This document shows positions 7,189-10,335 of a stretch of 10,335 nucleotides of DNA, piece after piece. Under the pieces are notes generated by a model that was not told where the DNA came from, ran no database searches, and saw only the letters and a list, made by a program, of their open reading frames with translations. A program made the translations under genes and the position numbers. Location: contig JAUWZH010000078.1 in the NCBI GenBank assembly GCA_030615435.1, positions 1 to 10,335 of the forward strand, written 5' to 3'. This DNA comes from Candidatus Brocadiaceae bacterium (GTDB taxonomy: Bacteria > Planctomycetota > Brocadiia > SM23-32). Each line of letters begins with the position of its first letter. Position 1 is the first letter of the stretch.

Positions 7189-7217
7189 AGTGTATCCGGG
7201 AAACAGGCGCTCGTCAA
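7189..7217 (-). promoter_or_regulatory. Sigma-70-like promoter for the LamG gene
   Basis: On the minus strand TTGACG (7217-7212) is separated by 17 bases from TACACT (7194-7189). Both hexamers are close to consensus at the ideal spacing. Transcription would start near 7182, leaving roughly 87 bases before the GTG at 7095. The promoter looks healthy even though the gene it serves is broken. Confidence 0.5.
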
Positions 7218-7560
7218 CGCTTTCCGGTGTCTCTTCACGCGCGAATTGTGCATCTCAGCCTTCCGGATAGGCGAGACCATCCCATGGATGGCCACCTCTC
7301 CACTTGCTCGGCGGACCTCAGGCGGAGCTTCCCCTCCCCCTGGTTCCGTTTGCGCGCAAGCGCCGGTCTGACGCTCGGCGGCTATGCATTCCTCACAGAG
7401 GCAGCAGGCGACCACCCGGCAGAACGCCACGATTGTCGTGCTCATACTTCTCACGTTTCGGCGCCGCATTGCCGATGTGCGCGCAGCGAGAGCGTTCGCT
7501 TTCCGCCCATCTCTGCCAGGCGCTCCTTCCCCATTTCGGCGACCACCACGCGCGTGCTTT
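7218..7560. other. Gene-free spacer between two diverging promoters
   Basis: I recognise no gene in this stretch. Several frames are open on both strands, but they lack a ribosome-binding site and any known motif, as expected by chance in GC-rich DNA. A perfect 6-bp inverted repeat with a 3-base centre (CCATCC-CAT-GGATGG, 7277-7291) lies about 60 bases upstream of the minus-strand -35 box and could be an operator, but one occurrence proves nothing. Confidence 0.4.
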
Positions 7561-7589
7561 TTGACTGCCTGCCCGGGAACGGCTACAAT
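7561..7589 (+). promoter_or_regulatory. Sigma-70-like promoter of the catabolic operon
   Basis: TTGACT (7561-7566), a 17-base spacer and TACAAT (7584-7589) match the housekeeping promoter consensus at 10 of 12 positions. Transcription should start around 7596, giving a leader of about 85 bases before the ATG at 7681. The leader contains GGGGTATTATCCC (about 7629-7641), which can form a very small hairpin. The creatininase-family gene is the first gene downstream. Confidence 0.6.
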
Positions 7590-7680
7590 GCTTTCGCGAC
7601 CACGGGGTTACGATAGACATCTGCGTAATGGGGTATTATCCCAGAACACAAGAAGGGATGGTTGAAAAGGAGCCCACAAC

Positions 7681-8784
7681 ATGGCAACGAGGAAAGAACG
7701 TCGGAATGCCGCCCAGTGCGGCATTGCATTTGAGGACACTTCAACGGGCAGACTCAAGCGGCAGATCTGGGAAGCAGCGGATGAGGAAATCGAGGCCGTC
7801 TTGAAGGAATACGGCATACCGTCACCACCTGAGTGGGGGAGGGCGGGCACGTATATCCAGACGACCGTCCGGCACAAGGTCGTTGAGAACCGCCGAAAGA
7901 ACGACATTGTCTTTATCCCGGTCGGCTGCACCGAGAATCACGGAATGCACGCGGTCAGCGCAATGGACACGCTTCTCGTCACCCAGATTCTCGAAGGTGT
8001 CCGTCGCTACACGGCCCGACGGGGCGCGCCGGTCAACCTGGCACTGACTCCCCTGAACTACGGCGTGCATCCCTACGGCGGTGTCGGGCTGCCGGGCCAC
8101 GTGATTGTTGATGAAGACGTTGCGATCGGGCTGCTGATGAATGTGATGCTCGGACTGTGGAACGACGGTTTCCGCAAGCAGATCATCGTCAATAATCACG
8201 GTCAGCTCTGGGTCCTGGAGGCAGTCATCCAACGCTTCCAAAAGAAGTACCAGTTGCCGGGCTATTTCCGAGTGGTTGACTGGCACCGCGCGGTTCGCGA
8301 GTTTTTCCGGACAAAGGAGCAAGGGGGGGCCTTCGATTCGCACTTGACTCACGCCGACGAGGCCGAGACCTCGCTGGGACTGGTGTTGTTGCCCGACATG
8401 ATTGACATGGAGTATGCCGTGGACACTGAGGCTGAGCACTTCCTGCCAGCAGGCCACATGGACACCTCGGTGGACAACCTGTCCAGGCCAAGTCGGTGGT
8501 CCGAGGCGGCGGGACACGTGGGGATGGAGCTTGCCTCCACTCCCGAAGGCGTCGTGGGGCTGGCTACCCGCGCCAGCGCCGAGAAGGCCAAGCGGCCAGT
8601 GGCGGCCGCACTGAAATACCTGACACTGCTCCACGACGAGGTCCTCGAGGCCTTCCCTCCTGGAACGGTTCCTCCCGTCGAGAAGACTACCCTGAGGACC
8701 GAAAGGGACATGGAGCCCTACCTGAGGGAACCGCAGTCGCCGGGGTGGAAATCTGTTTACGGACTGCCTCGCGTTGGCTTCTGA
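7681..8784 (+). CDS. Creatininase-family hydrolase, probably 3-dehydro-scyllo-inosose hydrolase
   Basis: Encodes 367 residues, cytoplasmic. AAGGAG 8 bases upstream fixes the start. Creatininase-fold metal and active-site motifs are present: 'PVGCTENHGMH' (E85, H87), 'AMDT' (D96), 'NNHGQ' (H173) and 'HADEAETS' (E229). The pattern resembles the branch that includes diketo-inositol (3-dehydro-scyllo-inosose) hydrolase, called IolN in some inositol pathways. The N-terminal extension ('TSTGRLKRQIW...EEIEAVLKEYGI'), 'RRKNDIVFIPVGCTENHGMH' and 'VVDWHRAVREFF' recall proteins given that name. That enzyme cleaves a C-C bond of the oxidised inositol ring to give an open-chain sugar acid. It is first in a probable operon with an M20 hydrolase and a Gfo/Idh/MocA dehydrogenase, the class that oxidises inositols. 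The family is firm; the specific reaction is inferred. A different creatininase-like amidohydrolase is the main alternative. Confidence 0.85.
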   Translation: MATRKERRNAAQCGIAFEDTSTGRLKRQIWEAADEEIEAVLKEYGIPSPPEWGRAGTYIQTTVRHKVVENRRKNDIVFIPVGCTENHGMHAVSAMDTLLVTQILEGVRRYTARRGAPVNLALTPLNYGVHPYGGVGLPGHVIVDEDVAIGLLMNVMLGLWNDGFRKQIIVNNHGQLWVLEAVIQRFQKKYQLPGYFRVVDWHRAVREFFRTKEQGGAFDSHLTHADEAETSLGLVLLPDMIDMEYAVDTEAEHFLPAGHMDTSVDNLSRPSRWSEAAGHVGMELASTPEGVVGLATRASAEKAKRPVAAALKYLTLLHDEVLEAFPPGTVPPVEKTTLRTERDMEPYLREPQSPGWKSVYGLPRVGF

Positions 8785-8816
8785 ATCGTCCTGCTCCGGG
8801 GCACTACAACTGGGTC

Positions 8817-8830
8817 ATGTCACCTGACAT
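8817..8830. promoter_or_regulatory. Inverted repeat next to the M20 ribosome-binding site
   Basis: ATGTCA-CC-TGACAT is a perfect 6-bp inverted repeat with a 2-base centre, lying in the 64-base gap between two operon genes. It ends 2 bases before the GAGGAG (8833-8838) that serves the next gene. It could be a small RNA hairpin (5 bp with loop ACCT) affecting translation of the M20 gene, or a protein-binding site. With one copy, function is speculative. Confidence 0.35.
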
Positions 8831-8832
8831 TT

Positions 8833-8838
8833 GAGGAG
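8833..8838 (+). promoter_or_regulatory. Ribosome-binding site deciding the M20 start
   Basis: GAGGAG lies 10 bases before the ATG at 8849. An in-frame TTG at 8831 would sit upstream of this site and cannot use it, so the shorter 429-residue product is preferred. Confidence 0.6.
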
Positions 8839-8848
8839 TTGCACGAAC

Positions 8849-10138
8849 ATGAGATCTAGTGAACCGGCACGAGACGCCTTTGTTTCGGCACTCGAGAAGA
8901 ACTCGCCGCAGTACGAGAGGTTAGCGGCGGATTGGCTCGCAGCCTTGATCGCGCACCGCAGCATCCTGCACAATGAGGCGGGCGTGCTGGAGGAGGCCGT
9001 CCGGATTGCAGACGAGATCGGCCTGAGAAGCGAACGGATTCCCTTTCCCGTAGAGATCGTTGATGACGAGTTTTACTCATTGCCTGACGGCGTGAAGCCG
9101 GACCCATGGGTGGAGAAGGACAACCTGGTCGTTTTTCCCCCCTTTCAATCAGGGGGCGACGGCAGATCATTGATCCTTTGCTCCCACCTGGACGTAGTGG
9201 ATGCCGACCCGGATTTCAAGGGCGCTTTTGCCCCACGCAGGGAGGGGACGCGCATCATCGGCCGCGGCGCTGTGGACAACAAGGGAGTGGTGGTGAGCAT
9301 GTTGCTGGCGTTGAAGATGATTGTAGACGCAAAGGTCGTCCTCGGCGCCCTTGCGGAAGTGCAGCTCGTGATCGAGGAGGAGATCGGCGGCAACGGTGCC
9401 CTGGCCCTTATCCGGCAGCGTCCCAAGGGCGACGGCGTGATCGTAGGTGAGCCCACGAGCTTGAACGTGCATCCTGCAAACCGCGGCGCGTTGTGGTTCC
9501 GTCTGACCACTTACGGCGTGTCCACGCATATGGGTCGTGCGCATGAGGGTGTCAACGCGATCGAGAAGGCCATGGTGGCAATTCGGCTTCTCCGCAGGTA
9601 CGAAGCCGAGCTGCTCGACGAGAGCCGGGGCTATCCTCAGTTCGAGCGCTACGAGCGTCCGATCCAGCTCAACATCGGAACCATCCACGGAGGTATTCTG
9701 CCTTCCACGGTACCGGAGAAGGTTGTCGTTGAAGGCGGGATAGGCTTCCTGCCGAACAAGACAGTGGCTGACATGGAGAGGGCGCTTCATGAGGCCATTC
9801 GAAAAGGTGATGATGAATGGCTGAAGAACCACTACGAGATGGACTTCACCAAGGTCCGAAATGACGCGTACGAAATCCCAGGCGATCATCCGCTGCCCCA
9901 GACCCTGTCACGCTGTTGCAGGGAGTCGGGCGAGAAGGGCGAGGTCTTCGGCTGGAATATAAGCTGCGACGCCCGTCTATACGCGAAGGCGGGTGGAATG
10001 CCAACGGTTGTCTTCGGGCCGGGGGATGTTCGACAGGCGCACGCTACGGGGGAATACGTTGAAATACCCGAGGTGGTGAAGGCGGCCGAGATCCTTGGCC
10101 GGTGCATGATTTTGTGGTGTGGAGGTGAGATCGGATGA
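8849..10138 (+). CDS. M20 family metallohydrolase (ArgE/DapE/carboxypeptidase G2-like)
   Basis: Encodes 429 residues, with no signal peptide. All five metal and catalytic positions of M20 di-zinc enzymes are present: 'SHLDVVDAD' (H113, D115), 'GRGAVDNKG' (D143, bridging), 'IEEEIGGNG' (E177 catalytic base, E178), 'VGEPTS' (E201) and near the C-terminus 'FGPGDVRQAHATGEYVEI' (H398). A lid/dimerisation domain (about 210-330, starting 'RGALWFRLTTYGVSTHMGRAH') is inserted between the metal-binding halves, as usual. Members hydrolyse N-acyl amino acids, succinyl-diaminopimelate, dipeptides or other amides. The neighbours are sugar-ring enzymes rather than amino-acid biosynthesis genes, so the substrate may be an N-acylated or amide-linked sugar intermediate. 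It follows the creatininase-family gene by 64 bases and overlaps the next gene by 4. Family sure, substrate unknown. Frames and catalytic residues are intact. Confidence 0.92.
   Translation: MRSSEPARDAFVSALEKNSPQYERLAADWLAALIAHRSILHNEAGVLEEAVRIADEIGLRSERIPFPVEIVDDEFYSLPDGVKPDPWVEKDNLVVFPPFQSGGDGRSLILCSHLDVVDADPDFKGAFAPRREGTRIIGRGAVDNKGVVVSMLLALKMIVDAKVVLGALAEVQLVIEEEIGGNGALALIRQRPKGDGVIVGEPTSLNVHPANRGALWFRLTTYGVSTHMGRAHEGVNAIEKAMVAIRLLRRYEAELLDESRGYPQFERYERPIQLNIGTIHGGILPSTVPEKVVVEGGIGFLPNKTVADMERALHEAIRKGDDEWLKNHYEMDFTKVRNDAYEIPGDHPLPQTLSRCCRESGEKGEVFGWNISCDARLYAKAGGMPTVVFGPGDVRQAHATGEYVEIPEVVKAAEILGRCMILWCGGEIG
10121..10128 (+). promoter_or_regulatory. Ribosome-binding site inside the M20 gene for the next gene
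   Basis: GGAGGTGA lies inside the last codons of the M20 gene, 6 bases before the ATG at 10135. It is a near-perfect match to the anti-16S sequence and, with the ATGA overlap, points to translational coupling. Confidence 0.65.
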
Positions 10139-10335
10139 CAAATACAGCCGGCGATGCCGTGAAGGTGGCCCTGATTGGCGCGGGCGTTTTCGGAGAGTTT
10201 CACGTTCAGGTGCTCCGCCTGCTGGAGCAGGTGGGTGTTGCGAAGCTCGTGGCCTTCGCTGCGAAAACAGAAGAGACCATCCGGCGGCGGCAGCCCGTCT
10301 TTGGCGTTCCGGGCTATACGGACTACTGCAAGCTG
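10135..10335 (+). CDS. Gfo/Idh/MocA family oxidoreductase, N-terminal part (cut by window end)
   Basis: The first 67 codons are in the window and the frame runs off the end. After a short lead (MTNTAGDAV) comes KVALIGAGVFGEFHVQVL, a Rossmann strand-turn-helix with GxGxxG and the following 'G..H...L' typical of Gfo/Idh/MocA dehydrogenases, then 'AKLVAFAAKTEETIRRRQPVFG', the second strand and helix, and 'GYTDY', the usual 'vytdyeell' region. These NAD(P)-dependent enzymes oxidise a sugar or inositol hydroxyl; inositol 2-dehydrogenase belongs here. The ATGA overlap with the M20 gene shows tight co-expression, and the creatininase-family gene upstream makes an inositol- or sugar-oxidising role plausible. 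The catalytic 'EKP' Lys and the C-terminal domain lie outside the window, so the substrate cannot be judged. Confidence 0.88.
   Translation, partial: MTNTAGDAVKVALIGAGVFGEFHVQVLRLLEQVGVAKLVAFAAKTEETIRRRQPVFGVPGYTDYCKL

Noticed and set aside
7277..7291. Inverted repeat CCATCC-CAT-GGATGG as an operator
   Set aside because: Short, single copy and not overlapping a promoter element; expected by chance at this length in a spacer of this size.
7096..7469. Cys-containing 124-residue minus-strand reading frame in the spacer
   Set aside because: No ribosome-binding site and no recognisable motif, and a well-formed promoter lies inside it pointing the same way.

Overview
The window looks like chromosomal DNA from a GC-rich, carbohydrate-degrading environmental bacterium. 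Planctomycetota, Verrucomicrobiota, Lentisphaerota or Hydrogenedentota is my best guess. The reasons are a LamG-containing secreted protein with a 'GNGNHGTIHG'-like start, a uroporphyrinogen-decarboxylase-like tail, a creatininase-family sugar hydrolase and a Gfo/Idh/MocA oxidoreductase. The phylum is an inference from protein style. All five intact complete genes end in TGA.

Layout. 1-31 is the 3' end of a tRNA, probably tRNA-Pro, followed by a tandem ~50-bp hairpin-forming repeat (36-144) and a doubtful protein-tail relic. 359-1033 encodes a lipoprotein with weak secretin-like features. 1337-3690 holds two co-directional genes, a TIM-barrel glycoside-hydrolase-like protein and an alkaline-phosphatase-superfamily phosphodiesterase, probably one transcript.

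3691-7095 is a graveyard. On the + strand a frameshifted DDE-transposase remnant runs into the last ~40 codons of a uroporphyrinogen-decarboxylase-family gene. Tail to tail with these, on the - strand, is a large secreted LamG protein broken by two compensating frameshifts and two in-frame TAG codons. Its 3' end is fused in frame to the C-terminal half of a CbiO-like ABC ATPase. The simplest reading is deletion or rearrangement near a dead insertion element. Assembly or sequencing error must be excluded first.

7096-7680 is a spacer carrying two outward-facing sigma-70-like promoters: one for the broken LamG gene (- strand), one for the catabolic operon (+ strand). The operon (7681 to the window end) encodes a creatininase-family hydrolase resembling 3-dehydro-scyllo-inosose hydrolase, an M20 metallohydrolase, and the start of a Gfo/Idh/MocA dehydrogenase that overlaps the M20 gene by 4 bases. 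Together they suggest cytoplasmic catabolism of an inositol-like or derivatised cyclic sugar: dehydrogenation, ring opening, and removal of an acyl or amide group. I see no CRISPR array, defence system or clearly new system. The most notable features are the chimeric junction, the tRNA-flanking repeats and the three-gene catabolic operon.
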